From positions 186,001 to 250,000 of the forward strand of contig CAIRCN010000056.1 in assembly GCA_903877135.1 (NCBI GenBank): 64,000 nt of DNA. Direction: 5' to 3'. Each line of letters begins with the position of its first letter. The first letter of the stretch is position 1. This stretch comes from an uncultured Opitutia bacterium. Lineage in GTDB: Bacteria > Verrucomicrobiota > Verrucomicrobiia > Opitutales > Opitutaceae. The notes beneath the pieces were generated by a model that saw only the letters and a list, made by a program, of their open reading frames with translations, searched no databases and was not told where the DNA came from. This document shows, one piece after another, positions 8,678-18,070 of the stretch. The position numbers and the translations under genes were made by a program.

Positions 8678-9651
8678 GCGGTTGCTCGCGGGAGCGGGCG
8701 CAATTGGATCAAAATGTTGGCCGCGGTGATGAGGCCGCCGCCGAGCAGCAGGTTCGCCGTTGCCACCTCGTTCGGGTAGTTAAACCCGCCCCACGACGAA
8801 AACCGCGCTGGCAAAAACAGCGCCATCACCGATACAAACACCGGCTCGACACAGTAAATCAGCCCTGCCTCCGTCGAGGTGATTTTCGGCTGCCACTTAT
8901 TCATCAGTGTGAACGAGCCGATGGTGCAGAACAGCGTCAGCGCCGCCGTGAAACCCAGCCACGGCACCGACGTCCACGGCACTAACACGTCCGCCACGTG
9001 CGGGGCGGTGAACAGCGCCATCCCCAGCCCGGCGACGGCCTCGACACCGAACATCACAACCGTCACCGGCAGCGCACGGTTGCTGATAAACTCCGTCCGC
9101 CCGAGCCACAGGATGTGGCCCATGAAAAACACCGAGCACACCAACGTCTCCAATTCGCCACGCCCGAGCCGCAGGTCACGCCAGTCGAGCCGCGCGAGGA
9201 CGGCCACACCCGCCAGCACGAGCGCGCTGCTAACCCAAACCGTCCACGGCGGCAGACGACGCGCCCGCACCGCCAGAAACACCGGGATCATGATCGCGTA
9301 AAGCTGGGTGAGAAACGCGGAGGTGGACGCCGAGGTGAACTGCAGGCCGTCGTTCTGAAAAACCATGCCTGTCAGCGCGAACAACCCGAGGCCCACGCCC
9401 TGCCGGACCTCGCTGCGGGTGAGCGTGCGCAGCGCGCCGAAGCACAGCGCTCCCACTGCGAAGGCACCGAGCACGAATCGCGGAAAGATCGCGCTGGCGG
9501 TGATGAACCAAGAGCTGCTGCCGGGCAACACGCGTTCATGCACCCCGGTGAGCGCTTTTATCAGCGGAAAGCTGACGCCCCAAAACAGGTTCGCGAGCAC
9601 GAGCATTGCGAGGGCCTGGGTGCGTTGGGGGTTGGGCGATGGGGTGGACAT
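8674..9651 (-). CDS. EamA/DMT-superfamily transporter (tandem copy 2)
   Basis: 325 residues, first gene of the minus-strand transporter pair. The N-terminal membrane segment LANLFWGVSFPLIKAL is characteristic of the family, and STEAGLIYCVEPVFVSVMALFLPARF marks the second EamA repeat. It is a paralogue of the next gene. Downstream coupling is through ATGA. The 90-base gap on its 5' side, up to the histidine kinase stop, shows no obvious promoter, so read-through from the kinase operon is possible. Confidence 0.9.
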   Translation of the reverse strand: MSTPSPNPQRTQALAMLVLANLFWGVSFPLIKALTGVHERVLPGSSSWFITASAIFPRFVLGAFAVGALCFGALRTLTRSEVRQGVGLGLFALTGMVFQNDGLQFTSASTSAFLTQLYAIMIPVFLAVRARRLPPWTVWVSSALVLAGVAVLARLDWRDLRLGRGELETLVCSVFFMGHILWLGRTEFISNRALPVTVVMFGVEAVAGLGMALFTAPHVADVLVPWTSVPWLGFTAALTLFCTIGSFTLMNKWQPKITSTEAGLIYCVEPVFVSVMALFLPARFSSWGGFNYPNEVATANLLLGGGLITAANILIQLRPLPRATA

Positions 9652-9741
9652 CGGGAAAAGCCGCTGAGCGTGTCGCGTCCGTCGCGCGCCGCCAAGCGAA
9701 TTGCCGCACGAGCTGGGTTACTGAAATATCCCTGCGACCGT

Positions 9742-12318
9742 TCAGCCGCGGCGGGTGCTGATGAAACGCCGTAGCGCCGCGGTGAGGTCGGGCAGCAGCA
9801 CCGGCTTCGTCAGATAGTCGTTGGCCCCGGCCTCGAGAACGAGCGAGCGCTGCTCCGTGCGTGCATCGGCCGTGAGCGCTATGATCCAGCATTCGCGAGC
9901 TTCCGCGCCCGCGGCGCCGGAGCGAATCTGCGCGATGGAAGTCAGCCCGTCCATCTCCGGCATGTGCAGGTCCATCAACACCACGTCGTGCCGGGCGCGG
10001 ACGAGTTCCTCCAAGCCGACGCGGCCGTTTTCGGCCAGTGCCGTCTGGCAGCCCAGGTTGCCCAACACTTTCTGAATCAGGCGCTGATTGACGCGATTGT
10101 CCTCCACGAGCAACACCCGCAGGTTGAGCGCGGCTTGACCCGGTGCGGCGGCTGCCTCACTCGGAGCGCCCGTCAGCAGGTCGCGCAGTGTTTCGTGGTG
10201 CACGGGTTTACTGAGCAGCAGACGAAAATGCGGTCGCAAGGCCGCGCGTTGCGCCGTGGGCAGCGATAGCGGCACCACTCCGATGATTCTCTCGGCGGGC
10301 AATCCCGGCCGGGCCTCGGGCAGCACTGCCAGTTCGGCCACGAGCGCCTCGTCGACCACCATCACCGCCACGTCCCAATCCGGGGCAGCCGAAAGTGTAG
10401 CGGGCGTGGTTTCCACCACCTGCGCGCCAAAGCGCACCCCAAGTTTTGCAAGTTCGGCGCGCAACGGTCCCGCCGGGGCCGCCACGGCGAGGCGAAACGG
10501 CGGCAACGGGACAAAGGGCGGACCCGAATCGGCCAGCGGTCCGGAGGCTTCGGTGCGGATCGTGAAGGTGAACGTCGTGCCGCGTCCGGGCTCGCTCGCG
10601 AAGGTAATACTGCCGCCCATCAGTTCGACAATGTTCTTGGAGATGGCAAGGCCGAGTCCGGTGCCGCCGTAGCGCCGCGTCGAAGTGCCATCCAGCTGGC
10701 TGAAGGGTTTGAACAGCCGCGTGTGATCTTCCGGGGCGATGCCGATACCCGTGTCGCGCACGGTGAAGGTCAGTAGCCAGCCCTCGGGGGCTTCGGCCAT
10801 CGCGGGAACCTTCTCGGCCCGCGCGTGCACCTCGATTTCGCCACCATTGGTGAACTTGACGGCGTTGTTGATGAGGTTGACCAGCACCTGCCGGAGGCGA
10901 GCGGCATCAACCAGCACGACCGGCGGCACCGAGTCGTCCACCCAATGTAGCAACTCGAGGTTGCGCGCCGCCGCCTTGCCCGCAATCAGGTCAAGCGCGT
11001 CCTCGATGCACTCGCGGACATGGCAAGACTGCGGCTCGAGCTTGAGCTTGCCGGACTCGATGCGCGCGTAGTCCAGAATGTCGCCGGTGAGCTGGATCAG
11101 CGTCTCGCTGCTGGTGCGGATTGTCTCGACGTATTCGAGCTGGTCGGGGGTGAGCGTCGTCTCGAGCAGCAGACTGGTAAAACCGACGATGCCGTTGAGC
11201 GGCGTGCGCACCTCGTGGCTCATCGTCGCGAGGAAATGGCCCTTGGCCCGGTCGCCAGCCTCGGCCCGCTCCTTCGCTTCGCGCAGCATCGCCTCGGTGT
11301 GCTTGATCTCGGTCATGTCCTCGAAGACCGCGACAAAGCACGTCAGCTCGCCGGCGCGCCCGGTCACCGGCGAGACCGCACCCCGCACAGGATACATCGT
11401 GCCGTCCTTGCGTCGGTTCATCCATTCGCCGTGCCAAGGCCGGCCGGCACGCACAGTCGTCACCAAACTCGCGATGAGTTCAGGCGGAGTCTCCGGGGCA
11501 AGAAACTCGCGCCAGCCGTGGCCCAGCAGCTCGCGGCGCGCGTAGCCGGTCTGGCGGCACAGCCCCGCGTTCGCGTATTCGATGCAGCTATGGAGGTCGG
11601 TGATCATGACGGCAGAGTGGCTCTGCTCCATCGCCTCCGAGAGGTTGCGGATGGCTTCGCGCTGTTCCAACAGGCGGCGCAAGGTGATCAGCCACGCCAG
11701 CGGCAAGCCGAGCAGCATCCACACCAAAACGGAAGCGATCGCGGCCGCCGTCCATATCTGGCGTTTCCAGTCGGCCGCCGCGATATCGACACCGAGAATG
11801 TCGCGCGGCGCACCCGGCGGCGGCACGGGGCCGATCAGCGTGTAACCGGTCACCCATACCCCATAGCTGTCGCGCAGCGGCCCTTCGGTCACGGCTTGGC
11901 CATCGAGGATGATGGACTGCAAACCGGGCGACTGCGGTGCCTCGGGATAGTCATCGCCCGGCAACGATTCATCGCTGGCCCCGGGATCGGCGGAATCCGC
12001 CAAAAAGATCACTTTGTTCTTGGCCGGAAGATGGCGGAAAATGTAGATGAACTTGATCCTTGGATCAACTCTATGAAAACGCCTCAGGCGGTTCTTCACC
12101 CGCGTATAAACCTCGCTTTTCAAGTCGGCCCTTGCACCAGCGAGCAATCGCAGTTCGGTCGGATCGAAGCCCACCGAGCAGTGAGTGGCATCGAGGATCA
12201 GATCAGCCCGGATCAATGATTCCTCCCGCCGCAAGCCCCACCAACCGGCGGCCAGCCCGGCCGCCACGATCAATGCGATCGCCAGGGTGATGTGAATATT
12301 TCTCAGTGGCAAAGTCAT
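9742..12318 (-). CDS. membrane-bound hybrid sensor histidine kinase/response regulator
   Basis: About 858 residues. Order of parts: membrane segment (~8-30), periplasmic sensor region (~31-200), second membrane segment (~205-230), PAS domain (~240-355), HisKA with the phospho-acceptor His in MSHEVRTPLNG (~368), HATPase_c with DTGIGI and GTGLGLAISKNIVELMGG, a degenerate receiver-like stretch (~620-730), and a true receiver at the C-terminus with Asp ~782 in VLMDLHMPEMDG and Lys in YLTKP. No DNA-binding output is present, so a separate partner is needed. I chose ATG 12318; a GTG at 12360 in the same frame would add 14 residues. It follows the serine hydrolase gene by 80 bases and may belong to the same operon. 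Confidence 0.92.
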   Translation of the reverse strand: MTLPLRNIHITLAIALIVAAGLAAGWWGLRREESLIRADLILDATHCSVGFDPTELRLLAGARADLKSEVYTRVKNRLRRFHRVDPRIKFIYIFRHLPAKNKVIFLADSADPGASDESLPGDDYPEAPQSPGLQSIILDGQAVTEGPLRDSYGVWVTGYTLIGPVPPPGAPRDILGVDIAAADWKRQIWTAAAIASVLVWMLLGLPLAWLITLRRLLEQREAIRNLSEAMEQSHSAVMITDLHSCIEYANAGLCRQTGYARRELLGHGWREFLAPETPPELIASLVTTVRAGRPWHGEWMNRRKDGTMYPVRGAVSPVTGRAGELTCFVAVFEDMTEIKHTEAMLREAKERAEAGDRAKGHFLATMSHEVRTPLNGIVGFTSLLLETTLTPDQLEYVETIRTSSETLIQLTGDILDYARIESGKLKLEPQSCHVRECIEDALDLIAGKAAARNLELLHWVDDSVPPVVLVDAARLRQVLVNLINNAVKFTNGGEIEVHARAEKVPAMAEAPEGWLLTFTVRDTGIGIAPEDHTRLFKPFSQLDGTSTRRYGGTGLGLAISKNIVELMGGSITFASEPGRGTTFTFTIRTEASGPLADSGPPFVPLPPFRLAVAAPAGPLRAELAKLGVRFGAQVVETTPATLSAAPDWDVAVMVVDEALVAELAVLPEARPGLPAERIIGVVPLSLPTAQRAALRPHFRLLLSKPVHHETLRDLLTGAPSEAAAAPGQAALNLRVLLVEDNRVNQRLIQKVLGNLGCQTALAENGRVGLEELVRARHDVVLMDLHMPEMDGLTSIAQIRSGAAGAEARECWIIALTADARTEQRSLVLEAGANDYLTKPVLLPDLTAALRRFISTRRG

Positions 12319-12398
12319 CGGGCCGCCGGACAGGCGAAAGAACACAAACGCGCCCGGCACCCGCGCGCAACTCCGAAGGCAGCGCCGGCCCCGGCGCT

Positions 12399-14024
12399 CT
12401 ATCGGGTCCGCGCCGCCGGCAGGTCGCGGCCGTTCTGGTGCAGGGTGAGGCCGGAGATTTTCCCGTCTGCACCGCGCTGAAACGTGATTCGCGCCTCGAC
12501 GACCTTATAGAAAAACTCGTCTTTCGCCGACGCAAACACCGGGAACTTTGCCTGACCCGTCGCCTGCACGAAGAGCCCGACGCCTTCCTGCGTCACGGTC
12601 AGGACGAAAGTGGGCGCGATCGGATAAGTTCCGGGGTATTCCGTCAACTGCTCCGGCCGCAACGCGACTTCTTTGGGTGGCGGTGGCAACGCTCCACGCG
12701 GCGCCCGCTGGTCGCGGCCGTTCTGGTGCAGAACCAGCGCCGCGACGCGGCCGTCGGCGCCACGCTCGAAAGAGATTTCCGCCGGCACGCCCACAAGCGC
12801 AAACCGGTCGGGCGCGATCTCGCGCATCGCAAATGGCGGCTGGCCCGTGCACTGCCCGACGAGCGCACCGCGACGCTCGCGAATGTCGATAGCGAAGCCC
12901 GGCGTCAGATGGTAGCTCCCAAGATAGTCGGCGGCATTTTTCACTGCTGTCGGAGCCGGCCGCGGCGGGCGCGCGCCAAGCAGGGAGAAACCCAGCGCTT
13001 CACTCGCGACATCGTTGTTGGACAGAATCGCAACGCCGTGGCCCGATTTCCGATCAATCGCCATGAACGCGTGGCTTCCCGCCGTCGCGCCATTATGCCA
13101 CGCGATCTGTCTGCCAGCTTCGTCGTCGAGAAACCAACCGAGCCCGATCCGGCCCCCCAATTCCTCCGCTGTGCGCTGCGGCTGCAGGGTGGCATCGATC
13201 GCGGCGCGCAACGGAGTGCCGCTGCGCCCGAGAACTGCGCCGAGGAAAACCGCCATGTCGCGCGCCGTGCTGCGGAGCGCCCCGGCGGGGGCGCAGGCTT
13301 GAAACGTCCAGTTCGGCACCCGCCGACCGGCGGAGTGCGCCGGAGCCAGATCCGCGGAGGCCGGCGCGCCGGTCATGCCAAGCGAAGTCGCCTTCAGGCC
13401 GAGCGGGCCGAGCACATGCGCCGCCAGCGCATCGGCGTATTCCACGCCCCATGCGGCGGCCAGCGCTTCGCCCAGAACCGATGCGCCAAAATTCGAGTAG
13501 GCGAACGCGCGGCCCACCGGCGCCACCGGGCCGTGCGTGCGGAGCGCAGCGACCAAGGCCACGCGGTCGTAGGCCGCGTAGGGATTGGGATTCGCGTCGG
13601 GCGCAGCGCCGATATTGCCAGGCAAACGCGGCAGCCCCGACGTGTGCGTCGTGAGCGAAAGCAGCGTGATCTTAGCCAACGCGTCTTGCGCGGGATCGCC
13701 GGCCGGGAGCAAGTATCTCGCCGCCGAATCACCGCGGCTGACTTTGCCGAGTCGCTCGCTCTCCGCGAGTAGGAGCGCAGTGAAGACTTTGGTCACCGAG
13801 CCGAGCTCGAACTGTGTATCGGGTGTGATCGGGCGGGCATCATCTGCGGCAAACTTGCCCGTGGTGAAAAACGCGGCACCATCGGCGTCTACCCAGACAA
13901 GAGCGACACCACCCGACTGGACCCGGTTAAATGCGTCGAGCCTGGCCTGCACATCGGCGGGAGGCTTGGCGGCGCATAGCACCGTGAAAAACAGCGGGAG
14001 TAGGCAACGGAAGAAACGGTTCAT
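12399..14024 (-). CDS. serine hydrolase, class C beta-lactamase family, with duplicated C-terminal domain
   Basis: 541 residues with a signal peptide (MNRFFRCLLPLFFTVLCAA). The penicillin-recognising fold is clear: S-x-x-K in GSVTKVFTALL, Y-x-N in AYSNFGA, and HNGATAG as the third motif. After the catalytic domain (~25-345) come two copies of a ~90-residue beta domain. Each ends in the same type of line: GADGRVAALVLHQNGRD in the first and GADGKISGLTLHQNGRD in the second. The role may be D-aminopeptidase, esterase or peptidoglycan hydrolase; beta-lactam hydrolysis is not implied. The gene starts 7 bases after the ribbon-helix-helix gene, in one operon. Confidence 0.9.
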   Translation of the reverse strand: MNRFFRCLLPLFFTVLCAAKPPADVQARLDAFNRVQSGGVALVWVDADGAAFFTTGKFAADDARPITPDTQFELGSVTKVFTALLLAESERLGKVSRGDSAARYLLPAGDPAQDALAKITLLSLTTHTSGLPRLPGNIGAAPDANPNPYAAYDRVALVAALRTHGPVAPVGRAFAYSNFGASVLGEALAAAWGVEYADALAAHVLGPLGLKATSLGMTGAPASADLAPAHSAGRRVPNWTFQACAPAGALRSTARDMAVFLGAVLGRSGTPLRAAIDATLQPQRTAEELGGRIGLGWFLDDEAGRQIAWHNGATAGSHAFMAIDRKSGHGVAILSNNDVASEALGFSLLGARPPRPAPTAVKNAADYLGSYHLTPGFAIDIRERRGALVGQCTGQPPFAMREIAPDRFALVGVPAEISFERGADGRVAALVLHQNGRDQRAPRGALPPPPKEVALRPEQLTEYPGTYPIAPTFVLTVTQEGVGLFVQATGQAKFPVFASAKDEFFYKVVEARITFQRGADGKISGLTLHQNGRDLPAARTR

Positions 14025-14031
14025 GGCAAAT

Positions 14032-14223
14032 TCAGGGTTTGGCGGCGGGACCGGAATTATCGCCTGCACTGGTGGCGGCTTTCTTGCGCTTTTTCACCGC
14101 CTGACGAAGGAGGTATTCCACTTGGCCATTCACACTTCTCAGCTCGTCGCCAGCCCAGGCCTCGAGTTCGGCCCATAGTTCGGGATCGACGCGAAGGAGA
14201 AATGACTTGCGCTCGTCGGCCAT
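14032..14223 (-). CDS. Arc/ribbon-helix-helix family DNA-binding protein
   Basis: 63 residues. [20 protein letters not shown] gives the beta strand and first helix of an Arc-like ribbon-helix-helix fold, and [16 protein letters not shown] gives the second helix. A Lys/Ala-rich tail follows. Such proteins bind DNA as dimers, usually to repeated short sites. It lies 3 bases after the PH-like membrane protein and 7 bases before the serine hydrolase. I infer autoregulation of the operon through the GATA-type repeats at 15735-15762, since no other regulator sits nearby. No toxin gene is adjacent, so I do not call a toxin-antitoxin pair. Confidence 0.8.
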   Translation of the reverse strand: MADERKSFLLRVDPELWAELEAWAGDELRSVNGQVEYLLRQAVKKRKKAATSAGDNSGPAAKP

Positions 14224-14226
14224 GAT

Positions 14227-14814
14227 TCAGCTTTGAAGGCCGACGCGAACGCGGACCGCCTCGGCAAACTCCGCGGGATGCTCGGGCGAAACCACGAGGC
14301 ACCGATCGCTCCACCGCAGCACGACCGCGCGCCCACGGTCCGTGACCAGTGCCCGGTAGCCGCCTAGGCGCAGATTGCGGTATCTGCCTACGATTGCCCC
14401 CAGCCCGTCGTTACCGAGAATTTTTAACGAGAACTTCATTGCCTCAGGATCCACCGCGACGCTCCGAAGTCCGTCGAGCGGGAAACGATTCACCCGGCCC
14501 CGGCGCATCACCAGCAGTTCTTGTTCGACCAACCGGTAACCGCGCACCTGCGAAAACAGGAAAACGGCTGTAACCACGCCGAGTCCTGCCACCGGAGCGA
14601 GCGGCATCATCCATGTCTGGTGCCACGGCATGTGATGGCTGATCACGAGGACAACATCCACTACGATTACTGCACCCATGATCGCGAAGGCCAGCCAAGT
14701 GCCAAACCGCACGCGCCCACCGAGCGGGGCCGCAAACTCCACCGGCTCTAGATTGCGGCGGGCGGGCAGTGGGATGAGGATCAGGCCGCCCCGCGGTTTA
14801 AAGGGATTAGCCAC
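14227..14814 (-). CDS. PH-domain-like membrane protein of the SPFH cassette
   Basis: 195 residues with two adjacent membrane segments (~38-60 and ~70-92), then a soluble C-terminal beta-rich domain. The text [31 protein letters not shown] resembles bacterial PH (bPH) domains. I assign the class on this and on position: it starts 2 bases after the SPFH gene and ends 3 bases before the regulator gene. The function is unknown. It is probably a membrane partner of the SPFH protein. Confidence 0.65.
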   Translation of the reverse strand: MANPFKPRGGLILIPLPARRNLEPVEFAAPLGGRVRFGTWLAFAIMGAVIVVDVVLVISHHMPWHQTWMMPLAPVAGLGVVTAVFLFSQVRGYRLVEQELLVMRRGRVNRFPLDGLRSVAVDPEAMKFSLKILGNDGLGAIVGRYRNLRLGGYRALVTDRGRAVVLRWSDRCLVVSPEHPAEFAEAVRVRVGLQS

Positions 14815-14816
14815 GG

Positions 14817-15716
14817 TCAGTTGTATAGCGTGCCCGTGTTGATGACCGGGTGCGCCTCGCTCTCGCCACAGAGCACGACGAGCAGGTTGGAGACCATCGC
14901 GGCCTTGCGCTCCTCGTCGAGCACGACGACCTTTTTAGCCGAGAGTTCGTTCAGCGCCATTTCCACCATGCTGACAGCGCCGTGGACGATCTTCTGGCGC
15001 GCCGCGATCACGGCCTCCGCCTGTTGGCGGCGGAGCATCGCCTGGGCGATCTCCGGCGCATAGGCGAGATGCGTCAGCCGCGCTTCGTCGACCTGCACGC
15101 CGGCCTTGATCAGGCGCGCCTGCAACTCGCGGGTCAGCGCGGCCGACACGTCGTCGCTGCCGCCGCGCAGGGTGATTTCGTCCGGCTCGCCGTCGTCGTA
15201 GGCATAGCTGCTGGCCACGTGACGGATGGCCGACTCGCTCTGGACGCGCACATAATTTTCGTAGCTGTCTACGTCAAAGCACGCCTGCGCGGTGTCCTGC
15301 ACCCGCCAGACAACCACCGCGGCGATCTCAATCGGGTTGCCGCGCTTCTCGTTCACCTTGATTTTATCGCTGTTGAAATTGCGGATGCGGAGCGAAATTC
15401 GGATCCGTTTATTGAAGGGATTGGTGACGAATAAGCCGCTGTCGCGGACCGTGCCCTTGTAGGCGCCGAAGAGCACCAGCACGACCGCCTCGTTGGGCTG
15501 CAGCGTAAAGAAACCGCACGACAGGGCCACCGCGGCAATGAGCACGCCGACCGCAAATACCCCGAGCAAGCCCTGATGACCGTTGGCAGCGGCACCGATT
15601 AGTAACAGGCCACCAACGTAGAGAATAATGTCGATGAGGAGGCCGGCCCAGCCGTTGGCGGCGCGGGCTGGCCGTTCCTGATTGGATGACTGGAAATTTG
15701 TAATAGTTGTATTCAT
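14817..15716 (-). CDS. SPFH/Band 7 domain protein
   Basis: 299 residues. Two hydrophobic segments (~23-45 and ~50-70) are followed by the SPFH domain: [21 protein letters not shown], then [28 protein letters not shown] and [18 protein letters not shown] helical tail [26 protein letters not shown] follows. This is the slipin/stomatin-like pattern: a membrane-anchored oligomer thought to organise membrane microdomains. First gene of the operon running to the serine hydrolase and possibly the histidine kinase. The control region directly upstream is unusual (see separate entry). Confidence 0.92.
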   Translation of the reverse strand: MNTTITNFQSSNQERPARAANGWAGLLIDIILYVGGLLLIGAAANGHQGLLGVFAVGVLIAAVALSCGFFTLQPNEAVVLVLFGAYKGTVRDSGLFVTNPFNKRIRISLRIRNFNSDKIKVNEKRGNPIEIAAVVVWRVQDTAQACFDVDSYENYVRVQSESAIRHVASSYAYDDGEPDEITLRGGSDDVSAALTRELQARLIKAGVQVDEARLTHLAYAPEIAQAMLRRQQAEAVIAARQKIVHGAVSMVEMALNELSAKKVVVLDEERKAAMVSNLLVVLCGESEAHPVINTGTLYN

Positions 15717-15734
15717 GGTTTTACAGGGAGTTTG

Positions 15735-15769
15735 GATATCTTTGTGATATCATTTAGATACTACGTCAA
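15735..15769 (-). promoter_or_regulatory. operator/promoter of the SPFH operon with three phased GATA repeats
   Basis: The plus strand carries GATATC at 15735-15740, GATATC at 15746-15751 and GATACT at 15757-15762, all with an exact 11-base period. A -35-like TTGACG lies at 15769-15764 on the minus strand, so the repeats sit where the -10 element and start of transcription would be, about 19-46 bases before the SPFH start codon. One-helical-turn spacing is what cooperative binding of ribbon-helix-helix dimers would need. Confidence 0.5.
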
Positions 15770-15807
15770 GCCTTTTCCTCGCCGTGCCGGTTCCGATGTT
15801 GGGGCGC

Positions 15808-15838
15808 AAAAAAACCGCCGGGAGCGAACTCCCGGCGG
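15808..15838 (-). terminator. rho-independent terminator of the SWIB gene
   Basis: Read on the minus strand, a perfect 10-bp GC-rich stem CCGCCGGGAG / CTCCCGGCGG encloses the loop TTCG and is followed by seven T. It lies 24 bases beyond the stop of the SWIB gene and separates it from the SPFH operon promoter. Confidence 0.93.
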
Positions 15839-15862
15839 TGGTGTGAAAAACTAGCTGGAGGC

Positions 15863-16132
15863 TTAGGCAACGTGGCCCGAGACGAGCTTGGTCATCTCGA
15901 ACATCGACACGGTCTTTTTGCCACCGAAGACGGCCTTGAGCTTGTCGTCGGCATTGATGTTGGTCTTCACCTTCTTGTCTTGGAGACCATTTTTCTTGAT
16001 GTAAGCCCAGAGCTTTTTGGTCAGCTCCGTGCGGGGCAACGGGGTCGAGCCCACCACCGCGGCGAGCGTGGCGTCAGGCGTGACCGGTTTCATGAACGCG
16101 GCGTTTGGTTTACGAGCAGGTTTTTTAGCCAT
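15863..16132 (-). CDS. SWIB/MDM2-domain protein
   Basis: 89 residues. After a basic N-terminus (MAKKPARKPNAAF) comes a complete SWIB fold: KPVTPDATLAAVVG, PRTELTKKLWAYIKKNGLQD, INADDKLKAVFGGKKTVSMFEMTKLVSGHV. SWIB domains are eukaryote-typical chromatin-remodelling modules; a standalone version is widespread in Chlamydiae and Verrucomicrobiota, where a nucleoid or DNA-topology role is suspected. I take ATG 16132 because the domain and basic tail start there; the longer frame adds no recognisable sequence. Monocistronic, with its own terminator. Confidence 0.92.
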   Translation of the reverse strand: MAKKPARKPNAAFMKPVTPDATLAAVVGSTPLPRTELTKKLWAYIKKNGLQDKKVKTNINADDKLKAVFGGKKTVSMFEMTKLVSGHVA

Positions 16133-16240
16133 AGTATGATTTTTGGTTTGGGCGCTTTCCCTCGAAAGCATCGCCTTTATAGAGGGAAAAACATGTGTTT
16201 GCCTAGGAGAATCTTTTCGGTGCCTCTCCGGCCGGACAAT

Positions 16241-18070
16241 TCACGCCCGCTCGTCCACTTGCACGAACTGCTCATAAAGCGCCGCATAATGCCCCTGCTG
16301 CGCGAGCAATCCGGCATGTGTGCCGCGTTCGATGATACACCCTTGGTCGAGCACGAGCACGAGATCCGCGTGCCGGATGGTGCTGAGCCGGTGCGCCACG
16401 ATGAAGCTCGTGCGACCGCGCAGCAGCTCGACCAGCGCCTTTTGCAGCCGCGCCTCCGTGAGCGCGTCGATCGAGCTCGTCGCCTCGTCGAGAATGACGA
16501 GCCGCGGATCGGCCAGCAGCGCGCGCGTGAAGCAGATGAGCTGGCGCTGGCCGACCGAGAGGCCCGCGCCGCGTTCGCCTACCTCGGTGAGCAACCCCTT
16601 CGGCAGCGCCTCGAGCAGATCGAGGCAGTCGAGCCGCCGCGCAGCGTCGCGGATTTCCGCGTCGCTCGCCTCGGGTTTGCTCAGGCGGATGTTTTCGAGC
16701 ACCGTGCCGCTGAAGAGAAAATTTTGCTGCTGCACCATGCCCATCTGGCGGTGGAGCGAGTGACTGGTGATCGTGCGGATCTCGCGGCCGTCGATCAGCA
16801 GCTCGCCACGCGTCGGCAGGTAAAATTTGGCGACAAGGTTGATGATCGAGCTCTTACCGCTGCCAGTGTGGCCGACGAGCGCAACAGTCTGTCCAGGTTC
16901 GGCCGCGAAGTTTACGTCGTGCAGCACCAATCGCGCGGGATCGTAGCCAAAGTGCACACTGCGAAATTCCACCCTCACGCCCGTGCCCGGCACGACCGGC
17001 AGCGGGGCCGCCGCCGGATCGTCCTCCCAGTCCGGCTCCACATCTATCAGGCGGAACACCCGCTCGGCACCGGCCATCGCGATGAGCGCCTGGTTGTATT
17101 GCGTGCCGATCGTGGCGATCGGGGAGAAGAACTGGTTCGCGAGCAGGAAGAAGGTGATGAGCCCGCCGACCGACATGTCGCCGTGAAACACCCGCCAACC
17201 GCCTAGCATGAGCAGCATTGCGATGAAGAACTGGCTGTTTAGCTCCAGCAGCGGCGTAAGGATGGCCGAGGTGCGCGCCAGCGCGATATTGTAGCGCGAA
17301 TGGTCCGCGAGGAGGCTGCGGAAGAGGCCGAGGTTCGTCTCCTGCCGCACAAAGCCCTGCGTCACGCGCATACCGCTGACCGACTCTGCCAACGTGGCCG
17401 TCACGCGGCTAAAACTCTCGCTGGCTGAGCGCGAAAGCCGGCTGAGCTGCATGCGAAAGCGGTTGTTGATCAGCCACAGCACCGGCGCCATCACGACCAC
17501 GACGAGGAACATCACCCAGTCGCATTGCGCCATCACAGCCGCCGCGAAAACCATCTGCCCGAACTGGATTACGGTCACGAACAGCACATCCTGGATACCC
17601 ACGCGCAGTGACTCCACGTCGCTCGTCACGCGGCTGATGATCCGGCCGAGTTTCACGCGGTGGAAGAAACTCATCGGCATCCGCTGCACCCGCGCGAAGA
17701 TTTCGGAGCGAATCTGGTTCACCACCGCCTCGCCGATCTCGAGCGCGTAACGTTGGCGGAAATGGAACAGCCCGTCCGTCGTGAGCGCGAGGAGTGCATA
17801 ACCCGCCACGCCCAGCGCGATGCCCGCCAGGTCGCGATGGGTGATCGGACCGGTGATGATCACCGCTGACAGCCAGATTAGCGCCGGCAACTGCGCAGAG
17901 CGGACGATCGTCAGAGCTATAAGCCGATTGCGCTTGGCAGCGACGGCCCGCGTGTAGCCGAAGAGCCGGCGGATAAGCCCCCACTCGAGCGGCTTGAACT
18001 GCTCCTCGTCCTCGTCGTCGCGCGGGCGCTGCACGAGGGTCAGGCTGCGGCTGGCATTCGCAGATTTCAT
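16241..18070 (-). CDS. ABC exporter half-transporter with non-canonical signature motif
   Basis: 609 residues: type IV exporter membrane domain (~30-340, six segments) and nucleotide-binding domain (~370-605). Walker A is GHTGSGKSS. The signature reads LSVGQ rather than LSGGQ (~505). Walker B is LVILDEATSS with the catalytic Glu (~526), and the switch His is in FIVAHRLST. It overlaps the upstream half-transporter by ATGA (18067-18070), so the two are made together. The LSVGQ change pairs with the Asp-for-Glu change in the partner, the pattern of heterodimeric exporters of the BmrCD/TM287-288 type. Probable drug or lipid export; substrate unknown. Confidence 0.93.
   Translation of the reverse strand: MKSANASRSLTLVQRPRDDEDEEQFKPLEWGLIRRLFGYTRAVAAKRNRLIALTIVRSAQLPALIWLSAVIITGPITHRDLAGIALGVAGYALLALTTDGLFHFRQRYALEIGEAVVNQIRSEIFARVQRMPMSFFHRVKLGRIISRVTSDVESLRVGIQDVLFVTVIQFGQMVFAAAVMAQCDWVMFLVVVVMAPVLWLINNRFRMQLSRLSRSASESFSRVTATLAESVSGMRVTQGFVRQETNLGLFRSLLADHSRYNIALARTSAILTPLLELNSQFFIAMLLMLGGWRVFHGDMSVGGLITFFLLANQFFSPIATIGTQYNQALIAMAGAERVFRLIDVEPDWEDDPAAAPLPVVPGTGVRVEFRSVHFGYDPARLVLHDVNFAAEPGQTVALVGHTGSGKSSIINLVAKFYLPTRGELLIDGREIRTITSHSLHRQMGMVQQQNFLFSGTVLENIRLSKPEASDAEIRDAARRLDCLDLLEALPKGLLTEVGERGAGLSVGQRQLICFTRALLADPRLVILDEATSSIDALTEARLQKALVELLRGRTSFIVAHRLSTIRHADLVLVLDQGCIIERGTHAGLLAQQGHYAALYEQFVQVDERA

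Noticed and set aside
14032-14223. Toxin-antitoxin antitoxin
   Set aside because: The protein has the fold used by many antitoxins, but no toxin gene is adjacent and it is embedded in the SPFH operon.
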